From NCBI GenBank assembly GCA_031551765.1, contig JAVBNC010000144.1:1-56231 (forward strand): a DNA stretch of 56,231 bases, given 5' to 3'. Made by a program: the position numbers and the translations under genes. The notes under the pieces were generated by a model that ran no database searches, had not been told where the DNA came from, and worked only from the letters and a program-made list of their open reading frames with translations. The DNA is from JAVBNC01 sp031551765 (GTDB lineage Bacteria > Desulfobacterota > Desulfovibrionia > Desulfovibrionales > Desulfovibrionaceae). Position 1 is the first letter of the stretch. Every line of letters starts with the position of its first letter. Positions 42,248 to 50,679 of this stretch are shown here, in pieces.

Positions 42248-44677
42248 ATGACCCCGCGCACCGCTCTTGTTTTGCTGAGCTTTCTTTCTCTGCTGTTTTC
42301 CGCCTGTTCCGGAAGCACTCCCTCCCGGACAAGGGCGGCGAATGACGCCACCACATTGCCCACGGCGGCCGGAAGGGCGGACCCGGGCTATATCCAGTAC
42401 CTTGAGCGCCAGTCCATGCTGGGCAGCCAGGTGGAACTGGCCCGGATAGTTTCCGGCAGCCAGCTGGCCTGGCAGCGGCAGGCGGCGGAACCGGACCCCA
42501 AGGGGCTGCTGCGGCTCAGCAACTCCTGGCTTCATGTCCATCCCCTCACCGTGCTGCCGGAGAGCAAGCGCAGCGTGTTCAACCAGCTTGCCAGCGCCGC
42601 GCTGTGGCAAAACCTGGGCAAAAGCGGCATCCGGGGCCTGTACGTCGCGCCGACCGGCGGGGCGGGCGCTATTTGGGCATACGGCCGCAACGCCACCATG
42701 TCCGGCGAAGACATCATCCAGTACCATTTTTCCGAAACCGCCGGGGACGATGGCGAATACCGCCGCATGCTCACCAGCGCCAACATGAACCGGGGCATTC
42801 TGGGCACGGACCTGGTACCGGCTTCCACCGGCCTGGGCCCGGACTTTTTCCTGGCCACCCGCAACCTGCGCAGTTTTCCCGGCATATACTGCATGGTGGA
42901 AATACCTCAAAACCTGTGGCCTGAACTGCCCCCGGCCCCCTCGCAGTGGCGCGGGGAAGCGCTTTCCCCGGCACAGCTTTCCTCCCTGGCCGCCAAAGGC
43001 ATTCTGCCCGGCGGCATACGCCAGGACGGCCTCGCTTTCGGCCGCCGGGGCGGCTGGGCCGTTACCGGGGAAATCCACGGCGTGGACGGGCTGGCCCGGC
43101 GCTGGGCCTACCGCTACGACGGTTCGCCGGACCGCCCCATACTGAACTGGGAAGACCCCTCTTCCGCCGCGCGCCGGGTTTTTTCCGGCAGCGCCATCCA
43201 GCAGGTGGGCCTTTTGGGCAACGCCTTGGTGGGCCTGCGCCTCAGTGCGCTCTACGGCCTGGAAGCCGCTTCACCCGGCACGGCGCCGGTGCCCGCGTAC
43301 GAACCCGCCATTGACGCGGCCCACAGCCTGAGCCGGGAAGTACGGCGTTACGGCGGCTGGACCTGGCTGCGGGACGAAGCGCCGCTGCCGGTGTTGCGGC
43401 GCATCCTTGCGGGCGGACCGGACTTTGCTCTGGATTCCGTCACTTCCCCCGGCGCGGAGCACGCCATGCTCACCGGCGACGCCACCCTGCTGCGGACCAT
43501 GCTGGACGAAGCCCTGCGCCAGGGCCTGGATATGCGCCGTCTGGCGCACGCCATGCCCGGCCCGGACGGCATCAGCTACGCGTTGCCGCACTTGGCTGAA
43601 CTGGGCGCGCGGCACGGCGTCCCTTCAGAAAGCAGGCTTACCCCTCAAGCCGCGCTTGAACTGCGCGGCCGCGCCCAGACGGCCATGGCCGCCATGGCCG
43701 AAAAAACACAAACCGAGACGCCCAAGGGCAAAAGCATTGCCCCGGTAAAGGACGAGACTCTCTACACCACGTCCGCCGGACTCATGGCCATGGCCCTTGG
43801 CGCGGGCAGCCCCGATGCCGTGGAAAAGGACATGACCCCGGAAATCATGAAAGGGCACTTGCTGCTGGCCTTTTTCAAAGCCCTGCAGCCCGGCCTGTTT
43901 GTGCTTTCCGGCCAGGATCTGGCGGGCACTTTGTCCCTTTCCTGGCAGTCCATGGTTGATGCGCCCCAAAAGTGGGACGTAAGCCTCAGCTCCAGGGGAG
44001 CTTACTCCCTGGCCGACAGCAGCGTATCCGTGATGGTTACCGGGCAGGGCATGGCGCGGGCTAAAACCGTATACCCCTCCTTTGGCGTGCAGACGCAGGA
44101 CCCCGCGTCCTTCATTTCGCGCATGGGCAGAATGCTGGCCCTGCGCGACCGCCTGAACGTGGCGCAGGGACGACTGTACGGCCGCTTCCTCACCAACAAT
44201 TCCGGCACCGTGGCTCTGGCCATACTGCTGCCCTCCTCTTCCGGCGCGCCCGCCGTGGCCGCGCCGCAAAGCGGCGTTGCGGCGGCTCCCGCCAACGCGC
44301 GTTTTTTGGCCGCAAGCAACGGCAGCGGCAACGAAAAGCAAAGCTCCAAGCCGGAGGATATCCGGGAACGCACCCGCCAGGCCCGCGACCTGCTGGGGGG
44401 CAGAATAGTGGAAGCGGCCGCCCTGGACAGCAGCCTGGGAGGGGACTCCGTAACCGGCGATTCCGCCTTGATTCTGATCTGCAACTTTTCCCGCGCGGCA
44501 ACCACGGAAAACATAGACTTGACCGCTTCCCCGCTGTTGAGCCGTCTCGCGTCCCAGGGCGCGCCCGTGCTGGTGACGGAAAGCGGCACCAGCAAACAGA
44601 ACTGGGGCCAGCACTTCAGCCTGACCCTGCAACCCTGGGAAGGCGCGGCCGTTTTGATAGGAAAGGAAGCGAGGTAG
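42248..44677 (+). CDS. Lipoprotein with a GH13-like fold lacking the catalytic nucleophile
   Basis: This 809-residue protein has a signal peptide ending LLFSAC (Cys20). Landmarks run in the order of alpha-amylase family GH13 enzymes, most like trehalose synthase. GIRGLYVAPTGG and then ILGTDLVPASTG match strand 3 and region I (Asp188 kept, Asn-His changed to Ala-Ser). VGLRLSALYGLE matches region II with the nucleophile Asp replaced by Ser333. WLRDEAP has Glu377 as a region III candidate, and PGPDGISY (Asp440) a region IV candidate. ALQPGLFVLSGQD, MLALRDRLN, LILICNFS and LQPWEGAAVL match the later barrel and C-terminal sandwich. The fold assignment is my inference. It probably binds glycans or proteins rather than catalysing. 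Confidence 0.62.
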   Translation: MTPRTALVLLSFLSLLFSACSGSTPSRTRAANDATTLPTAAGRADPGYIQYLERQSMLGSQVELARIVSGSQLAWQRQAAEPDPKGLLRLSNSWLHVHPLTVLPESKRSVFNQLASAALWQNLGKSGIRGLYVAPTGGAGAIWAYGRNATMSGEDIIQYHFSETAGDDGEYRRMLTSANMNRGILGTDLVPASTGLGPDFFLATRNLRSFPGIYCMVEIPQNLWPELPPAPSQWRGEALSPAQLSSLAAKGILPGGIRQDGLAFGRRGGWAVTGEIHGVDGLARRWAYRYDGSPDRPILNWEDPSSAARRVFSGSAIQQVGLLGNALVGLRLSALYGLEAASPGTAPVPAYEPAIDAAHSLSREVRRYGGWTWLRDEAPLPVLRRILAGGPDFALDSVTSPGAEHAMLTGDATLLRTMLDEALRQGLDMRRLAHAMPGPDGISYALPHLAELGARHGVPSESRLTPQAALELRGRAQTAMAAMAEKTQTETPKGKSIAPVKDETLYTTSAGLMAMALGAGSPDAVEKDMTPEIMKGHLLLAFFKALQPGLFVLSGQDLAGTLSLSWQSMVDAPQKWDVSLSSRGAYSLADSSVSVMVTGQGMARAKTVYPSFGVQTQDPASFISRMGRMLALRDRLNVAQGRLYGRFLTNNSGTVALAILLPSSSGAPAVAAPQSGVAAAPANARFLAASNGSGNEKQSSKPEDIRERTRQARDLLGGRIVEAAALDSSLGGDSVTGDSALILICNFSRAATTENIDLTASPLLSRLASQGAPVLVTESGTSKQNWGQHFSLTLQPWEGAAVLIGKEAR

Positions 44678-44698
44678 AGGCTGTTTCTGGATAGTTGT

Positions 44699-44852
44699 CG
44701 AAGCCATCTAAGAGTGAGAGCAGGTTAACATTGAAAATGTTCATCTGCTCTGCAAGGATTTGTCTTCAAATCCTTGCCGCGAGATTGGCGTAGGCGGGCT
44801 TTGCCCGCCGTTAAGCGACAATCTCAAAGCGAAACTGCTCTAGATGGCTTCG
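44699..44852. repeat. Family A structured repeat, long copy
   Basis: Twelve-base ends CGAAGCCATCTA and TAGATGGCTTCG bound 154 bp holding three further hairpins: AGAGCAG/CTGCTCT, GCAAGGATTTG/CAAATCCTTGC and GAGATTG/CAATCTC, the last enclosing GCGGGC-TTT-GCCCGC. The left end is closely related to 20736-20760. It ends five bases before the flavoprotein stop and separates the convergent GH13-like and flavoprotein genes. It could be a REP-like unit or a non-autonomous mobile element. Confidence 0.75.
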
Positions 44853-44856
44853 GCAA

Positions 44857-46485
44857 TCATGATCGCCCGGCGGCCGCCGTCCGCACATGCAGGCGGCCGT
44901 TTTCCAGCGACGAAAGCACGGGCCTGGCCCAGCCTTCGTCCGTTTGCGGGTGGTCTTCCCGGAAGTGGGCCCCACGGCTTTCCGCGCGCAGCAGGGCGCC
45001 TTGCGCCACGGCTTCGGCCAGCAGCAGGGTGCGGGCAAAGGCCGCCTCTTCCATGCCCGGATCCTTGGGCAGCTCGCCGCGCAGCGTGGTAATGCCGTCC
45101 ATGGCCGCGCGCAGCCCGGTTTCGTCGCGGACAAGGGAGACGTGGTCCCAGAGCAGGTCGCGCAGCCTGTTCATGGCTTTGTCCAGGCGCGCCCGCGTTT
45201 CCGGGCCGCCAGATTGCAGCGGCGGCAGGTCCGGGGCGGTTCCCGCCTGGGGTAGACTGTCCGTGGCCGCCGCCAGACCGGCCTGGCGGCCGAACACGGC
45301 GGCTTCCATCAACGCCACCCCGCCCAGGCGGTTGCTGCCGTGCACCCCGCCGCACACTTCCCCGGCCGCGTACAGGCCGGGCACGTTGGTGCGGCCCCAT
45401 TCGTCAATGCAAATGCCGCCCAGCGTATAGTGCGCGCAGGGCGTGGCGGACAGGAAATCCCTGCGCGGATCCAGCCCGCGCTTGGCCAACACCCGGCAGA
45501 CGTCTTTTAGTATCCCGCCCCAGGCTTCTTCGGATATGGCGGTGCAGTCCAGCAGCGCGCACCCGTCAACCCCGCGCCCGGCTCTGGTTTCCAGAAAAAT
45601 CGCCCTGGCCATGGCGTCGCGTGTGGCGTTGTCCCCGGCCGGGTCGTAGCGGCTGAGAAAACGTTCATGGTCCCGGTTGCGCACCACGGCCCCGGCGGCG
45701 AACAGGGGGCTGTACAGGGTCATTTTCACCGGGCTGAACATCATGGTGGGGTAAAACTGCACCATTTCCATGTCCCGCAGCAGCGCACCCGCTTCCAAGG
45801 CCATGGCTATGCCGTCGCCGTAGCTGTCGGCCGCGTTGTTGGTGCGGCGGTATAGCCTGCTGTAGCCCCCGCTGGCCAGCACAACCCGCCCGGCCCGGAG
45901 AATATGCTGCGTTCCGCTCTTGCGCTCATAGGCCCGGACGCCCGTGATCCGCCCGTCCGCGCGCAGCAGTTCCACCACCCGCAGGCCGTTCAGCAAGGGC
46001 ACCCCGGCCTTTTCCAGCTTGTCCGCCAAAGGCCGCTGATAGGTCGTCCCGCGCAGGGCGTAGGGCACTCCATCCCATTCCGTTCGCAGGTTGCGCGGCA
46101 CGGAATGACCCGGCGCGCGGCCAAGCTCGGGTTGGCTCCCCTCCATGCGGAAGCGCACGCCCAGTTCTGCCAGGCGCGCGACCATGCCCCGGGATTCCTC
46201 CGTCAGGCGCGTGGCCAGGGCGGTATCCGTCAGCCCCTTGCCGGAGCGTATCAGGTCATTCAGAAAATCCGCCGGGCTGTTGCCGGGGTCGTTGGATGCG
46301 GTGGCCATGCCGGAGCTGGCAATAGCCGTGTTGCCCGAGCGGCCCACCGGCCCCAGACTGACCACTCCGACGGACGCGCCTTTTTCCAGGGCCGCCAGCG
46401 CGGCCATAAGCCCGGCCAGCCCGCCGCCCACTATCAGCACGTCGAATTGAGAAGGAAAAAAAGAGAGGGCATGGCCGCGTTGCAT
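44857..46485 (-). CDS. FAD-dependent fumarate reductase/L-aspartate oxidase-type flavoprotein
   Basis: This 542-residue soluble flavoprotein has the FAD-binding motif VLIVGGGLAGLMAA at about 16-29, then GPVGRSGNTAIASSGM. The family core CAHYTLGGICIDEWGRTN leads to PGLYAAGEVCGG and VHGSNRLGG, including the substrate-binding His. A C-terminal helical domain follows. It belongs to the SdhA/FrdA/NadB group, but no iron-sulfur or membrane subunit and no NAD biosynthesis gene is adjacent, so its acceptor and substrate are unclear. ATG 46485 with AAGGAGCC about seven bases upstream decides the start; a longer frame to 46617 runs into the clpB terminator. Confidence 0.83.
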   Translation of the reverse strand: MQRGHALSFFPSQFDVLIVGGGLAGLMAALAALEKGASVGVVSLGPVGRSGNTAIASSGMATASNDPGNSPADFLNDLIRSGKGLTDTALATRLTEESRGMVARLAELGVRFRMEGSQPELGRAPGHSVPRNLRTEWDGVPYALRGTTYQRPLADKLEKAGVPLLNGLRVVELLRADGRITGVRAYERKSGTQHILRAGRVVLASGGYSRLYRRTNNAADSYGDGIAMALEAGALLRDMEMVQFYPTMMFSPVKMTLYSPLFAAGAVVRNRDHERFLSRYDPAGDNATRDAMARAIFLETRAGRGVDGCALLDCTAISEEAWGGILKDVCRVLAKRGLDPRRDFLSATPCAHYTLGGICIDEWGRTNVPGLYAAGEVCGGVHGSNRLGGVALMEAAVFGRQAGLAAATDSLPQAGTAPDLPPLQSGGPETRARLDKAMNRLRDLLWDHVSLVRDETGLRAAMDGITTLRGELPKDPGMEEAAFARTLLLAEAVAQGALLRAESRGAHFREDHPQTDEGWARPVLSSLENGRLHVRTAAAGRS

Positions 46486-46599
46486 GGGAGGCTCCTTGGG
46501 AAAAAGTGCAGACTCTCTGCGAGTAAAGATCGCCATGGGAGTGAGAAATTCCCTATAGCGCTTCTTTCGCCGCTTCTGCAACCGCCACCGCGCGGAGAC

Positions 46600-46642
46600 A
46601 AAAAAACGCCCCGGCACGGCGTTCGGGCCGTAACCGGGGCGT
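46600..46642 (-). terminator. Terminator of clpB
   Basis: On the minus strand the stem ACGCCCCGGTTACGGC and its complement are followed by seven T residues, about 20 bp after the clpB stop. Confidence 0.9.
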
Positions 46643-46664
46643 CAGTTTTACCGCGGGACCAGGC

Positions 46665-49265
46665 TTATGCCGTGCTGGAGAAGCGCAAGGCCTCCCCTTC
46701 CACGTCCACGGTCACGGTGCTGCCGTCCAGTATCTCCCCGGCCACCAATTTGCGGGCCAGGGCGGTTTCCAGGTTGCGCTGCAGATAGCGGCGCAGGGGC
46801 CGCGCACCGTATACGGGGTCGTAGGCGGCGTCGGCTATGAAGTCGGCGGCCCCGTCCGTGAGCGCCAGGGTGATCTTGCGTTCTTCCAGGCGCTTTTGCA
46901 GGCCGGAAAGCAGCAGGTACACGATGCCCTTGATGTCGTCCCGGCCCAAGGGGTGGAAAAGCACGGTATCGTCCACCCGGTTCAGGAATTCCGGCCGGAA
47001 GTGGCGGCGCAATTCCGCCAGCACTCCCTCGCGTACGCCTTCCCTGAACTCCCCGGCGCTGTCGATGCCTTCCAGCAGCAGCGCGGACCCGATATTGGAG
47101 GTCATGATGATGATGGTGTTGCGGAAATCCACGGTGCGACCCTGGCTGTCCGTAAGCCTGCCGTCGTCCAAAATCTGGAGAAAGGTGTTGAACACGTCCG
47201 GGTGCGCCTTTTCGATCTCATCAAAAAGGACGACGCTGTAGGGTCTGCGCCGCACGGCCTCGGTCAGTTGGCCGCCTTCGTCGTAGCCCACATAGCCCGG
47301 AGGCGCGCCGATAAGGCGGGACACGGCGTGCTTTTCCATGTACTCGCTCATGTCCAGGCGCACCATGTTGGTTTCGCTGTCGAACAGCGCCTGGGCCAGG
47401 GCTTTGCACAACTCCGTCTTGCCCACTCCGGTGGGGCCGAGAAAAATGAAGGAGCCCATGGGACGGGCAGGGTCGGACAGGCCCGCGCGGGAGCGGAGCA
47501 CCGCCTCCGCCACGGCGGTGACGGCCTCGTCCTGGCCGATGACGCGCCGGTGCAACTCGTCCGGCAGGCGCAGCAGCTTTTCCCGCTCCGATTCCAGGAG
47601 CCGGGTCACAGGAATGCCCGTCCAGCGGCCCACTATTTCCGCGATATCGTCCGGACCCACTTCCTCTTTGAGCATCACCGCGCCGTCGCTCTCCCGGCGT
47701 TCCGCTTCCGCAAGCTGCTTTTCCAGGCCGGGCAGCGTGGAATACTGCAGTTCCGCCACCTTGTTCAGGTCGTAGGAACGCTGCGCCTCCTCTATCAGGT
47801 GCCGGGTGCGCTCAATGTCTTCCTTGAGCTTGCGCACGACGTTGATGGAGCCTTTTTCCTGCTCCCACTGGGCGTGCAGCGCGGCCTGGGTTTCTTTCAG
47901 GTCCGCCAGTTCCTTTTCCAGCTTTTCCAGGCGGTCGCGGGAAGCGGCGTCCGTCTCGCGGCGCAGAGCCTCGCGCTCGATTTCCAGTTGCATGACCTTG
48001 CGGTTGGCCTCGTCCAGTTCCGTGGGCAAGGAGTCTATTTCCGTGCGGATCATGGCCGCGGCTTCGTCAATCAGGTCAATGGCCTTGTCCGGCAGCTGGC
48101 GGTCGGTAATGTAGCGGTTGGAAAGCACCACGGCTTCCACAATGGCGCCGTCCGCTATGCGCACCCCATGGTGCACCTCAAAGCGCTCTTTCAGGCCGCG
48201 CAGAATGGAAATGGCGTCTTCCACGCTGGGCTGTTCCACCAGCAGGGGCTGGAAACGCCGCTCCAGGGCCGGGTCCTTTTCAATGTACTTGCGGTATTCG
48301 TCTATGGTGGTCGCGCCGATGCAGTGCAGCACCCCGCGCGCCAGCATGGGCTTGAGAATGTTGCCCGCGTCCATGGCCCCGTCGGTGCGGCCCGCGCCCA
48401 CAATGGTGTGCAGCTCATCGATGAACAGCAGAATGCCGCCCTCCGCCGCCTCCACCTCCTTGAGCACGGCTTTCAGACGCTCTTCAAACTCGCCCCGATA
48501 CTTGGCCCCGGCGATCAGCGCGCCCATGTCCAGGGCGAACAGCTTCTTGTCTTTCAGCCCTTCCGGCACGTCGCCTTTGAGAATACGGTGCGCCAGCCCT
48601 TCCACAATGGCCGTCTTGCCCACGCCCGCTTCCCCGATCAGCACCGGGTTGTTCTTGGTGCGGCGGGAAAGAATGCGTATGGCCCGGCGAATTTCAGCGT
48701 CCCGGCCGATAACCGGGTCCAGCCTGCCCTTGCGGGCCTCTTCCACCAGGTCGCGGCCGTAGCGGGTCAGGGCTTCGTAGCTGTCTTCCGGGTTGGCGGA
48801 GGTGACGCGCTGGTTGCCGCGCACCTCGGTCATGGCCTGGAGCAGCTTGTCCTTGGTCAGCCCGCAGGCGGCCGCCGCGTCTCCGGCCACGGTGGAAGGC
48901 TTTTCCGCCGCGATCTCGCACAGGATGTGCTCCACGCTGACGTACTCGTCCTTCAGCCGCTGGGCCGCGTCATAGGCCCGCAGCAGCACCTGGTGCAGCC
49001 TGTTGGTGGCCGTGATGGACGAAGCGTCCGCGCCCGGCCCGCTCACCGAAGGACGGCGTTTCAGCCCGGCCGTCAGGGCTTCGGTATACACCTTGGGGTT
49101 GCAGCCCGCCCGCTCCAGCAGCCGGGGCGCAAGCCCCTGTTCCTGCTCCAGAAGGGCCAGAGCCAGATGTTCCACGTCCACCTGCTGGTGGCCCATGCGC
49201 ACGGCGATAGATTGGGCGTTGGCCACAGCCTGCTGTGATTTTTCAGTAAATTTCTTTAGGTCCAT
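46665..49265 (-). CDS. clpB: ATP-dependent disaggregase ClpB
   Basis: ClpB is a hexameric AAA+ chaperone that rescues aggregated proteins together with DnaK and DnaJ. The 866-residue protein has the full domain order: Clp_N repeats (1-145), AAA1 with Walker A GEAGVGKTA at about 203-211, the coiled-coil middle domain (about 410-525), AAA2 with GPTGVGKTEL at about 606-615, and the C-terminal small domain. Both Walker B motifs (LLFIDELH and VVLFDEIEKAH) are intact. GGAGG lies about eight bases before the ATG. dnaJ is encoded upstream on the same strand, separated by a 269-bp gap holding a family B hairpin. Confidence 0.97.
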   Translation of the reverse strand: MDLKKFTEKSQQAVANAQSIAVRMGHQQVDVEHLALALLEQEQGLAPRLLERAGCNPKVYTEALTAGLKRRPSVSGPGADASSITATNRLHQVLLRAYDAAQRLKDEYVSVEHILCEIAAEKPSTVAGDAAAACGLTKDKLLQAMTEVRGNQRVTSANPEDSYEALTRYGRDLVEEARKGRLDPVIGRDAEIRRAIRILSRRTKNNPVLIGEAGVGKTAIVEGLAHRILKGDVPEGLKDKKLFALDMGALIAGAKYRGEFEERLKAVLKEVEAAEGGILLFIDELHTIVGAGRTDGAMDAGNILKPMLARGVLHCIGATTIDEYRKYIEKDPALERRFQPLLVEQPSVEDAISILRGLKERFEVHHGVRIADGAIVEAVVLSNRYITDRQLPDKAIDLIDEAAAMIRTEIDSLPTELDEANRKVMQLEIEREALRRETDAASRDRLEKLEKELADLKETQAALHAQWEQEKGSINVVRKLKEDIERTRHLIEEAQRSYDLNKVAELQYSTLPGLEKQLAEAERRESDGAVMLKEEVGPDDIAEIVGRWTGIPVTRLLESEREKLLRLPDELHRRVIGQDEAVTAVAEAVLRSRAGLSDPARPMGSFIFLGPTGVGKTELCKALAQALFDSETNMVRLDMSEYMEKHAVSRLIGAPPGYVGYDEGGQLTEAVRRRPYSVVLFDEIEKAHPDVFNTFLQILDDGRLTDSQGRTVDFRNTIIIMTSNIGSALLLEGIDSAGEFREGVREGVLAELRRHFRPEFLNRVDDTVLFHPLGRDDIKGIVYLLLSGLQKRLEERKITLALTDGAADFIADAAYDPVYGARPLRRYLQRNLETALARKLVAGEILDGSTVTVDVEGEALRFSSTA

Positions 49266-49280
49266 ATGAATGCCTCCAGC

Positions 49281-49372
49281 GGCCGGGGGAAAGGGGAAAC
49301 CTTTCTTGTTAGAAAGGTTTCCCCTGTCCCCCGGACCCCCTATCCCCTTCCAAAGAACTTTATCAGGGGGTA
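49281..49372 (-). repeat. Family B repeat, copy 1 (between dnaJ and clpB)
   Basis: Read on the minus strand, AAAGTTCTTTGGAAGGGG and GGGGGTCCGGGGG lead to a 15-bp perfect hairpin AGGGGAAACCTTTCT/AGAAAGGTTTCCCCT (49292-49325). The same order of elements recurs at 55351-55436 and 56097-56172. Here the hairpin lies in the dnaJ-clpB intergenic region, where it could reduce read-through. Confidence 0.78.
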
Positions 49373-49534
49373 GGTGTATGTATTTCTTAATCTTTCGGCG
49401 CAGTATAATTCCGCGCCATTACTTTTAATCTAAACCAAACATATATGCTCACACCCATGAATGGGGTCCAGGGGCGTCAGCCCTTGGCGGGTGCAGGGCA
49501 GAGCCCTGCTTCGACTCTTCATTGGCTTCGACAA

Positions 49535-50500
49535 CTAAATCTGACGCGGATTGAACGAAGACAAAGTTTGAAGCTTTTTCCACAGTTCTTTTTCTTCCGC
49601 GTTGATCTGGTCCGGCACTTTGATGGTCAGGCGCACGAACTGGTCGCCTTTGCTGGTGCCGGAACCCAGGCCCCGGCCGCGCAGGCGGAATTTTTTCCCG
49701 CTGCCGCTCCCTGCGGGCACGTTCAACTCCACGGTGCCGTCCAAGGTGGGCACGTGCACTTTCGTGCCCAACACGGCCTCCCAGGGGGCCAGGGGCAACT
49801 CGTAGAGCACGTCGTTGTCGTCCAGGCTGAACAGCGGGTGCGGGGCCAGACGCACGTGCAGATACAGGTCGCCGGGACCGGTCGCGCCCGGTTCCCCCTG
49901 GCCGGAAAGACGAATCTTGGCCCCGTTCTTGACCCCGGCGGGCACGCTGAATTCCAGGTTGCGCACCGCGCCTGAAGCGCCGCGCAGGCTGACCGTCTTT
50001 TTCCCGCCTTTGAAGGCTTCTTCCAGGGCCAGCTCGATCTGGGCTTCCACGTCCTGGCCCTTCGCGGGCTGCGGGGAAAAGCCGCCGCCGGGAAACCCGC
50101 CAAAGGAACCGCTTCTGAACTGCGCGCCGCCCCCGGCCTGGGCGCGGGCAAAGCCGCCGCCGAACAGGGATTCAAAAAAGTCGCTGAAGGGCGAAGCGCC
50201 AAAATTCTGCGGCCCGCCGCCGGAAAAGCGCACGCCCTCGAAACCGGGCGGCTGCTGGAACTGCTGGCCGTGCTGCCAGTTGGGGCCGAGCTGGTCGTAA
50301 AGACGGCGCTTTTCCTCGTCTTTCAGGACTTCGTAGGCTTCGTTGATATCCTTGAACTGGTCCTCGGCTTTTTTGTCGCCAGGGTTCATGTCCGGGTGGT
50401 ATTTGCGCGCCAGCTTTTTGAACGCCTTGGCGATCTCGTCTTTGGAGGCGCCGCGCGCCACGCCCAGGAGTTTGTAATAGTCCTTGTATTCAACGGCCAT
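49535..50500 (-). CDS. DnaJ-family co-chaperone (CbpA/DnaJ type without zinc finger)
   Basis: This 321-residue J-protein stimulates the ATPase of DnaK. The J domain (residues 4-70) has the HPD motif in KYHPDMNPGD. A long Gly/Phe-rich linker follows (about 85-145), then two C-terminal substrate-binding domains (about 150-315). The cysteine-rich zinc module of true DnaJ is missing, as in CbpA. ATG 50500 with GGAGAGC nine bases upstream begins the natural J domain; the frame is open to 50626. It is transcribed from a promoter shared in form with hsp20, and clpB lies downstream. Confidence 0.93.
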   Translation of the reverse strand: MAVEYKDYYKLLGVARGASKDEIAKAFKKLARKYHPDMNPGDKKAEDQFKDINEAYEVLKDEEKRRLYDQLGPNWQHGQQFQQPPGFEGVRFSGGGPQNFGASPFSDFFESLFGGGFARAQAGGGAQFRSGSFGGFPGGGFSPQPAKGQDVEAQIELALEEAFKGGKKTVSLRGASGAVRNLEFSVPAGVKNGAKIRLSGQGEPGATGPGDLYLHVRLAPHPLFSLDDNDVLYELPLAPWEAVLGTKVHVPTLDGTVELNVPAGSGSGKKFRLRGRGLGSGTSKGDQFVRLTIKVPDQINAEEKELWKKLQTLSSFNPRQI

Positions 50501-50598
50501 CTCGTATAGCTCTCCGTAAAAACCCGGAATGAGTTTCCGGGCGCGTTCCGCCGGACATTCCGGCGGAGAGTGTTTCCTCATAGAGGAAAACCAATAGT

Positions 50599-50626
50599 AA
50601 CATAACGTTGCTTCAGCCGCAGTCAA
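50599..50626 (-). promoter_or_regulatory. Heat-shock-type promoter of dnaJ
   Basis: On the minus strand TTGACT (50626-50621), 16 bp, and TATGTT (50604-50599) match the hsp20 promoter at 17903-17930 in sequence and spacing. The transcript would have a leader of about 90 nt before ATG 50500. Confidence 0.65.
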
Positions 50627-50679
50627 GACGCGCGGGCCGGAAAAAGAACAACGCCTTTCCGCCGCGCACTGGAGCTTGT

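Noticed and set aside
42248..44677. Functional alpha-amylase or trehalose synthase
   Set aside because: The nucleophile Asp and region I His are not present, so the fold is suggested but not the activity.
44857..46485. Adenylylsulfate reductase AprA of sulfate respiration
   Set aside because: No adjacent AprB iron-sulfur subunit and the protein is shorter than AprA; core motifs fit the FrdA/NadB group.
46896..49238. 780-codon plus-strand frame opposite clpB
   Set aside because: Antisense shadow of a highly conserved gene with intact motifs on the minus strand.
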